From NCBI RefSeq assembly GCF_900143515.1, contig NZ_FSQT01000002.1, positions 2,109,501 through 2,173,500 on the forward strand: DNA of 64,000 nt, written 5' to 3'. The stretch is from Micromonospora cremea (GTDB lineage: Bacteria > Actinomycetota > Actinomycetes > Mycobacteriales > Micromonosporaceae). The position numbers and the translations under genes were made by a program. Shown here piece by piece: positions 1-8,186 of this stretch (its first letter is position 1; every line of letters begins with the position of its first letter). The notes beneath the pieces were generated by a model. That model did no database searches and was not told the DNA's origin. It saw only the letters and a list, made by a program, of their open reading frames with translations.

Positions 1-242
1 TAGGCGGGCGGGGCGTACATCACGAAGCCCGCCGGCATGCCGTCGACGTACGCGAGCTTGCCGCACGAGCCCCACTCCAGCAGCGTCTGGGAGACCCACG
101 CCTCCTTCTCCAGGCCCGGATCGCCAGCGGCGCAGGCCCGGTCGGCGGAGACCGGGTCCAACTCCCAGTAGACGCACTGTCGACACGGGCGAGGAAGGTC
201 TTCCAACGTGTCGAGGGTCAGGCTGACCAGACGTCGCGACAT
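1..242 (-). CDS. GNAT family N-acetyltransferase, 3' end outside window
   Basis: The reverse strand from an ATG at 242 reads MSRRLVSLTLDTLEDLPRPC and stays open to base 1, giving about 80 residues of a truncated protein. The N-terminus has several Cys residues, and the segment ending in GKLAYVDGMPAGFVMYAPPA looks like the beta-strand region of a GNAT acetyltransferase. I recall a GNAT gene of this type near parAB in other actinomycetes. The acetyl-CoA binding motif would lie outside the window, so the family call rests on the N-terminal third and on context. The substrate is unknown. It is divergent from the aminotransferase gene at 538. Confidence 0.6.
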   Translation of the reverse strand, partial: MSRRLVSLTLDTLEDLPRPCRQCVYWELDPVSADRACAAGDPGLEKEAWVSQTLLEWGSCGKLAYVDGMPAGFVMYAPPA

Positions 243-537
243 ATGGCGCATCCCCACAATAGGCTCGGTGGTGAGACCGGCACGGAACGACAGCGCCGCC
301 TTCCTGCCCCCGACGAGCGATCGTACGCCGCCGATCGACGGTACGGGAGGGGACGCGCAGATGGCTCACCGGACCGTGGGACACCGGGGACCGGTCCGGG
401 ATGTGGACGGTCCGCCGCAGCAGGCCGGCACCCTGGCTCCGGCGGACTAGGATCGACAATCGGTGTCCCCGCCGCCATGGTCGCCAGCGTCCGGGGTACC
501 CGGGGGGAGCCACCCGAGCAGCGATCGAGGTGAGGTC

Positions 538-1851
538 ATGACCGGCACGACGCTCGACGACTACACCGACCGGTACGCCCGGCGGGTACGCGGGATGACC
601 GCCTCCGAGATCCGAGCACTCTTCGCGGTGGCCAGCCGGCCGGAGGTCGTCTCGCTCGCCGGCGGGGCACCGTACATCGCCGCCCTGCCGCTCGACGCGG
701 TCGGCGAGATGCTCGGCCGGCTCGGCTCCGAGCACGGCGTGACCACCCTCCAGTACGGCATTGGTCAGGGCACCCTTGAGCTGCGCGAACGGATCTGCGA
801 GGTGATGGCGCTCTCCGGGATCGACGCCGGCTGCGGCGCCTCCCCGGAGGACGTGGTGGTCACCGTGGGCGGGCAGCAGGCGCTGGACCTGGTGGCCCGA
901 CTCTTCCTCGACCCCGGTGACGTCGTGCTCGCCGAGGGCCCGACGTACGTCGGCGCGCTCGGGGTGTTCCAGGCCGCCCAGGCGCAGGTGGCGCACGTAC
1001 CGATGGACGCCGACGGGCTGATCCCGGAGGCGCTGGAGACGGCCATCGCCGACCTGGCCCGGGCGGGCCGGCGGGTCAAGTTCCTCTACACCATCCCCAC
1101 CTACCAGAACCCGACCGGCGTGACGCTGAGTGAGGAGCGCCGGGACCGGGTGCTCGACATCTGCGAGCGCGCCGGGCTGCTCGTGGTCGAGGACGACCCG
1201 TACGGCCAACTGGGGTTCGAGGGCGAGGCGCCGGCGCCGTTGCGGGCCCGCCGCCGGGACGGGGTCTTCTACCTCAGCACGTTCTCCAAGACCTTCGCGC
1301 CCGGGCTGCGGGTCGGCTGGATCCTGGCGCCGCACGCGGTCCGCGACAAGCTGGTCATCGCCAGCGAGGCGCAGATCCTCTGCCCCAGCGGCTACGCCCA
1401 GGCCGCGGTCGCCACCTACCTGGGCACCATGCCGTGGCGGCAGCAGCTCAAGGTCTACCGCGAGGTCTACCGGGAGCGTCGGGACGCCATGCTCGACGCG
1501 CTGGCCGACCTGATGCCCGAGGGCACCAGCTGGACCACCCCGGCCGGCGGCCTCTTCGTCTGGGCCACCCTGCCCGACGGGCTCGACTCGAAGGCCATGA
1601 TGCCGCGCGCGGTCGCCGCCCGGGTCGCCTACGTGCCCGGCACCGGCTTCTACGCCGACGGCACCGGCACCGGCACGATGAGGCTGAACTTCAGCTTCCC
1701 GCCGCCGGAGCGGATCCGCGAGGGCGTCCGCCGGCTGGCCGGAGTGATGGAGCAGGAGATCGCGATGCGCCGGGTCTTCGGCGCCGTGGGTGGCGCCGCC
1801 GGGCGACGCGGCCGGGCCGGCTCCGACGTGCCGGGACCCGACTTGGCATGA
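538..1851 (+). CDS. PLP-dependent aminotransferase, class I/II
   Basis: A 437-residue fold-type I aminotransferase of the MocR/2-aminoadipate transaminase style. Visible are the substrate-entry segment VVSLAGGAPYIAALPLD, the PLP-binding stretch VTVGGQQALDLVARLF, YTIPTYQNPTGVTLS before the conserved Asp-Asp-Pro-Tyr, and the Schiff-base lysine in STFSKTFAPGLRVGW. The C-terminal small domain ends in RLNFSFPPPERI. An upstream in-frame start at 463 exists, but the ATG at 538 has a good ribosome site (GAGGTGAGGTC) and starts the conserved part. No winged-helix domain is fused, so it is an enzyme rather than a MocR regulator. The amino-acid substrate cannot be told from sequence. Confidence 0.85.
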   Translation: MTGTTLDDYTDRYARRVRGMTASEIRALFAVASRPEVVSLAGGAPYIAALPLDAVGEMLGRLGSEHGVTTLQYGIGQGTLELRERICEVMALSGIDAGCGASPEDVVVTVGGQQALDLVARLFLDPGDVVLAEGPTYVGALGVFQAAQAQVAHVPMDADGLIPEALETAIADLARAGRRVKFLYTIPTYQNPTGVTLSEERRDRVLDICERAGLLVVEDDPYGQLGFEGEAPAPLRARRRDGVFYLSTFSKTFAPGLRVGWILAPHAVRDKLVIASEAQILCPSGYAQAAVATYLGTMPWRQQLKVYREVYRERRDAMLDALADLMPEGTSWTTPAGGLFVWATLPDGLDSKAMMPRAVAARVAYVPGTGFYADGTGTGTMRLNFSFPPPERIREGVRRLAGVMEQEIAMRRVFGAVGGAAGRRGRAGSDVPGPDLA

Positions 1852-1858
1852 TGCCGGC

Positions 1859-2863
1859 ATGGCTACGACCGCTGCCGAGCGCCTCCACGTGACCAATTCC
1901 GCCGTCGCGGCCGACCTGCACGTGCTGGTACTCGCCGGCGGGCTCTCCTACGAGCGGGACGTCTCGCTGCGCTCCGGTCGCCGGGTGCTCGACGCGCTGC
2001 GCGCCGTCGGCGTCGAGGCCGAGCTGCGGGACGCCGACGTGGCCCTGCTGCCGTCGCTAGCCGTCGACCCGCCGGACGCCGTGGTGATCGCACTGCACGG
2101 CGCCACCGGCGAGGACGGCTCGCTGCGCGGAGTGCTGGACCTGTGCGGCATCCCGTACGTCGGCTGCGACGCCCGTGCCTCACGACTCGCCTGGGACAAG
2201 CCCTCGGCCAAAGCGGTGCTCCGCGAGGCCGGCATCCCGACCCCGGACTGGGTGGCTCTGCCCCACGACCGCTTCTCCGAGCTGGGTGCGGTGGCCGTGC
2301 TCGACCGGATCGTCGACCGGCTGGGCCTGCCCCTGATGGTCAAGCCGGCGCAGGGCGGGTCGGGGCTGGGTGCCGCCGTGGTCCGTGACGCCGCGTCGCT
2401 GCCGGCCGCGATGGTCGGTTGCTTCGCGTACGACTCCACGGCCCTCGTGGAGCGGTACGTGCCGGGCATGGACGTGGCGGTCTCCGTGGTCGACCTGGGC
2501 GACGGACCGCAGGCGCTGCCGCCGGTGGAGATCGTGCCGCGTAACGGCGTCTACGACTACGCCGCCCGTTACACCGCCGGGCGTACCACGTGGCACGCCC
2601 CGGCCCGGCTGGAGCCGGAGGTGGCCACCACGGTGGCCGACGTGGCCCTCGCCGCGCACACCGCGCTCGGCCTGCGAGACCTCTCCCGGGTCGACGTGAT
2701 CGTCGACGCCGCCGGTCACGCGCATGTGCTGGAGGTCAACGTCTCGCCCGGCATGACGGAGACGTCGCTGCTCCCGCTCGCCGTGCAGGCGGCCGGCCTG
2801 GACTTCGGTCGCCTCCTCGGCTCCCTGGTCACCCGGGCCGCCGCCCGCCGCACCACCTCCTGA
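1859..2863 (+). CDS. D-alanine--D-alanine ligase family (ATP-grasp)
   Basis: A 334-residue ATP-grasp enzyme related to Ddl, which joins two D-alanines for peptidoglycan precursors. The N-terminal domain carries LVLAGGLSYERDVSLRSGRR, the family's G-G-x-S-x-E-x-x-V-S motif. The grasp region has MVKPAQGGSGLGAAVV, and the metal-binding end has LEVNVSPGMTETSLLPLA. The start is the ATG at 1859, seven bases after the aminotransferase stop, so the two are probably co-transcribed. The sequence before that ATG has no strong ribosome site. It may be an accessory ligase paralogue near parAB rather than the essential Ddl; only a genome-wide count could decide. Confidence 0.8.
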   Translation: MATTAAERLHVTNSAVAADLHVLVLAGGLSYERDVSLRSGRRVLDALRAVGVEAELRDADVALLPSLAVDPPDAVVIALHGATGEDGSLRGVLDLCGIPYVGCDARASRLAWDKPSAKAVLREAGIPTPDWVALPHDRFSELGAVAVLDRIVDRLGLPLMVKPAQGGSGLGAAVVRDAASLPAAMVGCFAYDSTALVERYVPGMDVAVSVVDLGDGPQALPPVEIVPRNGVYDYAARYTAGRTTWHAPARLEPEVATTVADVALAAHTALGLRDLSRVDVIVDAAGHAHVLEVNVSPGMTETSLLPLAVQAAGLDFGRLLGSLVTRAAARRTTS

Positions 2864-2939
2864 GTTCCCCGCCGCCACCGCGCCCAGCCACCGCGCGCCA
2901 CCGCCGTGCCCGGCTCTCGCCTGGTGCCGCCAGCGGGTC

Positions 2940-2994
2940 GATCATGAGGTTGGCGGGTGCGCACGGCGCTGCGGCCGACGCCAACCTCATGATC
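2940..2994. repeat. 16-bp perfect inverted repeat between convergent genes
   Basis: GATCATGAGGTTGGCG at 2940-2955 pairs perfectly with its reverse complement at 2979-2994 across a 23-base spacer. It lies between the ligase stop and the convergent HIT-like gene. There is no T-run on either side, so it is not a classical intrinsic terminator, but it could act as a bidirectional rho-dependent or factor-assisted one. It looks like a dispersed intergenic element. Confidence 0.7.
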
Positions 2995-3004
2995 CAGTCG
3001 GCAG

Positions 3005-3985
3005 TCAGCGTGGGGTGGGGGTGTCCTCGGATGTGCTGAGGTTGCCGGTGGGTGGGGTGCCGGTCGCAGCGGCCGTGGCGGTGCGGCCGTCGGTGCCGGC
3101 TGCGTCCGCCGGACCGGGTGCTGGTCCGCTGGTGGGTTCGGTTATCGGGTCGGTGGTGGCGGCGGTTCCGGTTGCCGGATCGGTGGCGGTGGGGCCGGTT
3201 CCCGTGTCGGTGCCGCGGTCCGTGTCCGTGTCGCGGTCCGTCTCGGTGTCGCCGTCCGTGGCGGTGTCGCGGTCCGTGTCGGTGTCGGAGCTGGCGTCGG
3301 AGGCTGGCTCCGGGATCTCCGCTGCCGCTTCGATGACCGAGACCGCCTCCGCCGCGGCCGCGGCGGCGTCCGCAGCGGCGGACTGTGCCAGCAGGCTGGA
3401 CGGTGCCTGCCACTGGATGCGGGGCGGCTCGGCGAGCGGTCGGCCACCGAACTCGGCGAGCCAGGCGGCGACGAGCGCCAGGTTCTCCCGCCACTGCGCC
3501 TCGGAGATTGGCGGCAGGATCGAGTCCCACAGCGACAGGAAGGTGCCCCGCAGCTGAAGCCGCCCGTACGGCCGGGCGAGGAACCACATGTGCAGATGGG
3601 CGGAACCATCGCCCCACCTGTTGACGTGCACCCGGGCCACACCGTCCAGCGATCGGATGGCCCGCTCCAGACGGACGGTCATCACGCCCAACTCGGCGGC
3701 GAGCAGGTTCGGCAGGTCACCCAGGTCGAGGTGGGTCCGCGATTCCAGGATGAGCACCATGGGCAGGCCGGTGGGCCGGTCCATGGCGCGTACCCGCCAC
3801 CGCTCTCCCACCCAGATGTAGGCGTCGTCAGGAGCGTTGCAGGCGGTGCATTCCCGGAGGCCCTCGCCCTTGCGTGGCGGTTCGACCGGGACCGGATCGT
3901 CGAGCTGCTTTACGCGGAGGTCGCCCTCGAAGGGAAACGAGGGCCACTGGGTGAAATCCGGGACTGAGGGAGGGGTGTCGTGCAC
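3005..3985 (-). CDS. HIT-like domain protein with Asp/Thr-rich tail
   Basis: A protein of 326 residues from the GTG at 3985, or 335 from a GTG at 4012. Residues about 40-170 resemble the HIT/GalT fold of nucleotide-binding hydrolases and transferases. There is a Cys pair (ECTACNAP), a beta-hairpin with VLILESRTHLDLGDL and the HIT-type segment GSAHLHMWFLARP, in which the third expected His is Trp. The last ~110 residues are low complexity with alternating Asp-Thr repeats, then Pro/Ala/Thr. The homologue in related genomes also sits next to parB. Function unknown; loss of one His of the triad suggests altered or absent hydrolase activity. Confidence 0.65.
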   Translation of the reverse strand: MHDTPPSVPDFTQWPSFPFEGDLRVKQLDDPVPVEPPRKGEGLRECTACNAPDDAYIWVGERWRVRAMDRPTGLPMVLILESRTHLDLGDLPNLLAAELGVMTVRLERAIRSLDGVARVHVNRWGDGSAHLHMWFLARPYGRLQLRGTFLSLWDSILPPISEAQWRENLALVAAWLAEFGGRPLAEPPRIQWQAPSSLLAQSAAADAAAAAAEAVSVIEAAAEIPEPASDASSDTDTDRDTATDGDTETDRDTDTDRGTDTGTGPTATDPATGTAATTDPITEPTSGPAPGPADAAGTDGRTATAAATGTPPTGNLSTSEDTPTPR

Positions 3986-4102
3986 GACGCTGACCCTAAC
4001 CGAGTCTGGCACCGCTGTCCCTACCAGTTTGATCCCTCCCGGTCCACCCGATCAGCGCTCATCGTCGATCGATGTACGGATCACCAAACCGCGAATGGAG
4101 GG

Positions 4103-4217
4103 ATATCCACAGGCCGCCGAGGTCCTGAACACGGGCCGTCATCCACAGGCTGGCACCCGCTTTCACGCGGTGTTTCACGTGAAACAGGGGGTGCCTGTGG
4201 ACAACCGGTGTGGATAA
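4103..4217. promoter_or_regulatory. DnaA-box cluster flanking a parS site
   Basis: Within 115 bases there are two DnaA boxes on the minus strand, TGTGGACAA (4196-4204) and TGTGGATAA (4209-4217). Two near-boxes, ATATCCACA (4103-4111) and TCATCCACA (4139-4147), lie nearby, and a parS palindrome is between them. An AT-rich AACTTTTTGG follows. No gene overlaps. It could be a DnaA-titration site, an accessory part of the origin, or promoter control for the HIT-like gene. Confidence 0.65.
4171..4186. promoter_or_regulatory. parS site 1 (centromere, ParB binding)
   Basis: TGTTTCACGTGAAACA is a perfect 16-bp palindrome matching the actinobacterial parS consensus. ParB loads here as a CTP-dependent clamp and spreads to organise the origin region for segregation. 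Confidence 0.93.
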
Positions 4218-4617
4218 CTTTTTGGCCGGCCGTTCGTTGCCCGCGATCCGCCTGCGGGACACCGGCCGCGACTCCGCCGACGTCGAGTGTCGGGACGGTG
4301 CTGAGGCTCGACATCGCGGTGGAGCCACCCGCAGCTCGGTCGGCTTCGAGGCTGCTGCGGCGGGCCGGGCGGCGGGCCGGGCGAGCGCTCGGCGCGGGGC
4401 TCGGATGGGCCGAGTCGCACGGCCCGCGGAGGGCCTTCAGACGCTGAGCATGCGCTCGGCGGTCTGCGCGGGGCACCGGAGCAGGTCGTGCCGATGACTC
4501 CATGCTCTGCCCGCCGGCCCCTCGCCCACCGCCTCCGCTCTCCGCCCTCCGCCCTCCGCACCCATAGGCTCCGCCGTTGGCCGCGGCCTCGACCCTGCAC
4601 ATTCACAAGGCCGCAGT

Positions 4618-4667
4618 TTCAGGGATGTTGTCGTCTCGCGAGCGGTGGAGGCCACAACATCCCTGAA
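4618..4667. repeat. 14-bp perfect inverted repeat
   Basis: TTCAGGGATGTTGT (4618-4631) and ACAACATCCCTGAA (4654-4667) are exact reverse complements around a 22-base spacer that itself contains CTCGCGAG. No T-run follows and no gene ends nearby, so a terminator role is doubtful. Confidence 0.7.
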
Positions 4668-4772
4668 GTTGCTCGGATCTTCGCCGGACTCACAGGGCGT
4701 TTGGTGGAGCGGGTCTGGAGGACCGCGCGCGACAACCGCGCCAGCCTTCGGGCCAGGCCGGGATCCTGGGGC

Positions 4773-4823
4773 CGCGGGCGCAAGCCAAGGCGCGGGCGCA
4801 AGCCAAGGCGCGGGCGCAGGCCC
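4773..4823. repeat. 18-bp tandem repeat, about 2.8 copies
   Basis: The unit CGCGGGCGCAAGCCAAGG occurs exactly at 4773-4790 and 4791-4808, followed by a partial, diverged copy to about 4823. It is in non-coding sequence. Confidence 0.75.
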
Positions 4824-5553
4824 GGATCGAGCGCGAGGCGCAAAGACGAGCGCGTGTGGGGCGGCTGAGCCGGCGCCCGTGGGAGGCGCAGAACCCGCAT
4901 CGGCGAAGGACCCGACGCGCGCGGAGCCCTCGCGCATCACATGACCCGAGCGCGGCGCGGGCCGCGCGTGAGGCACGTCCGCCGTGAGGCGCGGCCTGGC
5001 GTGAGGCGCGGACGCAGGCGAGCCGGGCGGAGCGCGGGTTCAGGCCAGTCCGAGCGCGCGGCGCGGGCGCAGAGCGAGACGGGTGACGCGGAGCCGGCGT
5101 GGGCTGAGCAAGCACGGCGAGAGGCTCGCGGACCACAGGTCGACGAAGCGTGCGATGAGGCCCATAAGCGCGAGGCACGGGCCCGCCGCGAGCCGCGCAG
5201 ACACAGGCGCGGTGGCGACCAGGGTACGCGGCATGGCGCACGGGTCCCCTGTCCAACCCTCCGGGTCAGCGCAGCCCGAAGCGATCAGCCGCACGCGGGC
5301 ACGAGTCGTCCGGGTGAGCCATCCGGACGCGGCGCAGGGCTCGTGGTTCTGCCGCGGACCAAAGAGCGCCACATCCGCAGTCAAGCCGAGGAGGCACCGA
5401 CGGTACGGATGACGAACGGCCGCAGGACACGCCACCCGTCCAAGACCACCACGCCGCACTCTCAAGGCCGCAGCGGGCTCCTGAGCGGGCGCAAGAGGCC
5501 TTCCCGTCCCAGCCGCCCAGGACCAATCCGACGATCACCACAGGCGCCTCCAT

Positions 5554-5567
5554 GTTTCACGTGAAAC
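5554..5567. promoter_or_regulatory. parS site 2
   Basis: Perfect 14-bp core GTTTCACGTGAAAC, flanked by T and G. It lies downstream of parB beside the 14-bp tandem repeat. Confidence 0.93.
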
Positions 5568-5589
5568 GGCTCCGCGGCACGCCGACGGC

Positions 5590-5645
5590 GGCACGGCGAA
5601 CAAGGCACGGCGAACAAGGCACAGCGAACAAGGCACAGCGAACAA
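5590..5645. repeat. 14-bp tandem repeat, four copies
   Basis: Four contiguous 14-mers: two of GGCACGGCGAACAA (5590-5617) then two of GGCACAGCGAACAA (5618-5645). They sit between parS sites 2 and 3, where no gene is evident. The regular 14-base period and the paired single-base variant indicate recent slippage or duplication. Confidence 0.85.
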
Positions 5646-5744
5646 GGGGCCACACCGAGGGCAGTACCCGCTCGCGGAACACGGCGACCCACAGCCAACG
5701 TCGCCCGCATGCATCCGAACGTCGACGGCCGAGCCAGCGCATCC

Positions 5745-5758
5745 GTTTCACGTGAAAC
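5745..5758. promoter_or_regulatory. parS site 3
   Basis: Perfect core GTTTCACGTGAAAC flanked by C on both sides, 67 bases past the parB stop codon. Confidence 0.93.
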
Positions 5759-5825
5759 CGACGCGGCCGGATGCAGAACGGCCGCGCACCCCGAGGGGAA
5801 GCGCGGCCGCAGGCGGGCGGGGCGA

Positions 5826-6839
5826 TCAGTCCCCGGCCTCCTCCTGTTGCACTCCGATGATGCCGACGATCCGCTCCAGGTCGTCCACCGTCGCGAACTC
5901 GATGGTGATCTTGCCCTTGCTCCGGCCGATGTCCACCTTCACCCGGGTGTCGAACCGATCCGACAACCGGTCGGCGAGGTCGGTCAGGGCGGGCGCGTGC
6001 GGCTTCGGTCGCCGCTTCGCGGCCTGGCCCTTCGCCGGCCCGTCGTTCAGCGTCAGGGCCACGATCTCCTCGGTCGCCCGGACCGACAGTCCCTCGGCCA
6101 CGATCCGCAGCGCCAACTGTTCCTGCGCCTCCGACTCGTCGAGGCTCAGCAGGGCACGGGCGTGGCCAGCGGACAGGATGCCCGCGGCCACTCGGCGCTG
6201 CACCTGGGCCGGCAGGTTCAGCAGCCGGATGGTGTTGGAGATCTGCGGCCGGCTCCGGCCGATCCGGCGAGCCAACTCCTCGTGGGTGGCACCGAACTCT
6301 TCGAGCAACTGCTGGTACGCGGCGGCCTCTTCCAGCGGGTTCAGGTTGGCCCGGTGGATGTTCTCCAGTAGCGCGTCCCGGAGCATGGCGTCGTCGCGGG
6401 TGTCCCGGACGATCGCCGGGATGCTCTCCCGCCCTACCGCCTGGGCGGCCCGCCACCGCCGCTCGCCCATCACCAGCTCGTACTTCTCGTCGTCGAGCTG
6501 CCGGACGACGATGGGCTGGAGGAAGCCGACCTCCTGGATGGAGGTCTTCAGCTCCTCGAGCGCCTCCTCGTCGAAGACCTGGCGGGGCTGCTTCGGGTTC
6601 GGCACGATCGCGTCGACCGGGATCTCGGCGAATCGGGCTCCCGGCACCGGGCTGAGCGTGGGCTCCGGCTCGCGGGCCGGCGGACCGGCGGGCGCCGTCG
6701 ACACGGCTGCGACCGACTCATCCTCCACGTGCCCGTTCTCCGGCTCGGCCGTCAGGGTGCCGGCAGCACCCGGCACCGGCCCGGTCGGGATGAGCGCCCC
6801 CAGGCCCCGACCCAGACCGCCCCGAGGACGGTTCTTCAT
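5826..6839 (-). CDS. parB: ParB chromosome-partitioning CTPase / parS-binding protein
   Basis: ParB (337 residues) binds parS, hydrolyses CTP and slides as a clamp; with ParA it segregates the origin. The N-terminus [18 protein letters not shown] is the ParA-contact peptide typical of the family. The CTP-binding boxes are GERRWR (125-130) and [17 protein letters not shown] (from 159). The helix-turn-helix covers about 183-210 ([20 protein letters not shown]). The C-terminal dimerisation region contains [18 protein letters not shown] proline-rich linker lies at 20-70. It starts 27 bases after the parA stop, and three parS sites are downstream or beyond. Confidence 0.97.
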   Translation of the reverse strand: MKNRPRGGLGRGLGALIPTGPVPGAAGTLTAEPENGHVEDESVAAVSTAPAGPPAREPEPTLSPVPGARFAEIPVDAIVPNPKQPRQVFDEEALEELKTSIQEVGFLQPIVVRQLDDEKYELVMGERRWRAAQAVGRESIPAIVRDTRDDAMLRDALLENIHRANLNPLEEAAAYQQLLEEFGATHEELARRIGRSRPQISNTIRLLNLPAQVQRRVAAGILSAGHARALLSLDESEAQEQLALRIVAEGLSVRATEEIVALTLNDGPAKGQAAKRRPKPHAPALTDLADRLSDRFDTRVKVDIGRSKGKITIEFATVDDLERIVGIIGVQQEEAGD

Positions 6840-6866
6840 GCCACGCCTCCCAGCGAATCGTCCGCA

Positions 6867-8186
6867 CTACGCATTCCGGCCCACCGGCTCCTTGACGCCC
6901 CGCTCGGCGATTTCCTGGGCGGCCTCGAAGTAACTCGTGGCGCCGCGCGAACCGGGATCGTAGGTCATCACCGACTGGCCGTAGCTGGGTGCCTCGGAGA
7001 CCCGGACGTTGCGGGGGATGACCGCCTGGAGCACCTTGTCGCCGAAGTGGTTCCGGACGTCCTGCTCGACCGCGTCCGCCAGGCGGGTCCGGCGGTCGTA
7101 CATCGTCAGCAGGATGGTCGAGACGTCGAGCTTGGGGTTGAGGTGTTGCCGCACCAGGTTGATGTTGTTGATCAGCTGGTTGAGCCCCTCCAGGGCGTAG
7201 TACTCGCACTGGATCGGGATCAGCACCTCCTGCGCGGCGACCAGGGCGTTGACCGTGAGCAGGCCGAGCGAGGGCGGGCAGTCGATGAAGACGTAGTCGA
7301 ACTGCCCCGGGTAGGCGGCGATCGCCCGGTCGAGGCGCGACTCCCGCGCCACCACCGACACCAGCTCGATCTCCGCGCCGGCCAGGTCGATCGTCGCGGG
7401 TACGCACCACAGGTTGGGGATGCCCTCGACCGCCTGCGCCACCTCGGCCAGCGGCACGCTGTTGATCAGGCAGTCGTACACGTCGGGTATGCCGGTGTGG
7501 TGCGGGACGTTGAGGCCGGTCGAGGCGTTGCCCTGCGGGTCGAGGTCCACCACGAGCACCCGGTTGCCGTGCAGGGCGAGTGCCACCGCAAGGTTGACCG
7601 TGGTCGTGGTCTTACCCACGCCGCCCTTCTGGTTCGCGACGCACATGACCCGGGTCCGGTCCGGCCGAGGCATGGTCACCTCGCCACTGGGATTCAGGAT
7701 CTGCACGGCGCGCATCGCCTCCATAGCCAACGGTGGGTCATCCTCTTCGCGCGTCGGGGTTTCACGTGAAACGTACGTGGGGTCGGCCGCCACGGCAGCC
7801 AGTGACTCGGCTGACGCGACCGGCACGTCGGCAACCACCGGCTCGGCGTCCCGTGCCACCGCCGCGGTGGGTTGATGCGGAACCGCCGGCTCGAAGCGAA
7901 CCGCCGCGACCGTGTTCCGGCGACCCGAGGTCGGCCGTACGTCGGCGGCGTTGACCGGTCGGGTCACCGCGTCCGGTGCCCGACGGACAGCCGCCGATTC
8001 CGTGGTGTCGGGTCCGGCCGGCTTGCCCGCAGGCTCGTCGCGCGACACCAGCGGGTCGTCGCCCGCCGGTTGAGGCGAAGGCCCGGAAGCGCCGGGCGAC
8101 CAGCTCGGGTAGTCGGTTTCACGTGAAACGGGGTCGCTGGTTGGCCCCGTCACGCGTGGATCGTCGTACCTGCCGTCGTCATGCAC
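6867..8186 (-). CDS. parA: ParA chromosome-partitioning ATPase with long N-terminal extension
   Basis: A 439-residue ParA/Soj ATPase that forms nucleoid-bound gradients and pulls ParB-parS complexes. The deviant Walker A is KGGVGKTT at 187-194, DLDPQGNAST follows, and Walker B is FIDCPPSLG. About 170 residues precede the ATPase domain; they are rich in Pro, Ala and Ser with no recognisable domain. The peptide VSRET occurs twice in this extension (about 20-24 and 139-143) because two parS sites are embedded in frame. Internal methionines at about 155-172 could give a shorter protein; the 8186 start has an AGGTG ribosome site, which supports the long form. Confidence 0.95.
   Translation of the reverse strand: MHDDGRYDDPRVTGPTSDPVSRETDYPSWSPGASGPSPQPAGDDPLVSRDEPAGKPAGPDTTESAAVRRAPDAVTRPVNAADVRPTSGRRNTVAAVRFEPAVPHQPTAAVARDAEPVVADVPVASAESLAAVAADPTYVSRETPTREEDDPPLAMEAMRAVQILNPSGEVTMPRPDRTRVMCVANQKGGVGKTTTTVNLAVALALHGNRVLVVDLDPQGNASTGLNVPHHTGIPDVYDCLINSVPLAEVAQAVEGIPNLWCVPATIDLAGAEIELVSVVARESRLDRAIAAYPGQFDYVFIDCPPSLGLLTVNALVAAQEVLIPIQCEYYALEGLNQLINNINLVRQHLNPKLDVSTILLTMYDRRTRLADAVEQDVRNHFGDKVLQAVIPRNVRVSEAPSYGQSVMTYDPGSRGATSYFEAAQEIAERGVKEPVGRNA
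7759..7772. promoter_or_regulatory. parS site 4, inside parA
   Basis: Perfect GTTTCACGTGAAAC within the coding sequence of the ParA N-terminal extension, read as Val-Ser-Arg-Glu-Thr on the coding strand. Confidence 0.93.
8116..8129. promoter_or_regulatory. parS site 5, inside parA
   Basis: Perfect GTTTCACGTGAAAC near the start of parA, again encoding Val-Ser-Arg-Glu-Thr. It is 344 bases from site 4. Confidence 0.93.

Larger units (their letters stand above)
4218..5553. other. Long non-coding GC-rich stretch downstream of parB
   Basis: I see no convincing gene in this 1.3 kb. All six frames give only low-complexity Arg/Ala/Pro-rich translations. It holds a 14-bp inverted repeat (4618-4667), an 18-bp tandem repeat (4773-4823) and many variants of GAGGCGCGG-type words around 4960-5020. 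Together with the parS sites at both ends and the tandem repeat that follows, it forms a repeat-rich block of about 1.7 kb between the HIT-like gene and parB. Confidence 0.5.

Noticed and set aside
4741..5564. Several 100-200 residue frames in the gene-free block downstream of parB
   Set aside because: All are Arg/Ala/Pro low-complexity, overlap one another in different frames, and lack ribosome sites.
5554..8129. Regularly repeated palindromes suggesting a CRISPR-like array
   Set aside because: They are parS centromere sites: 14-bp palindromes, irregular spacing of 0.2 to 2 kb, no spacers and no cas genes.
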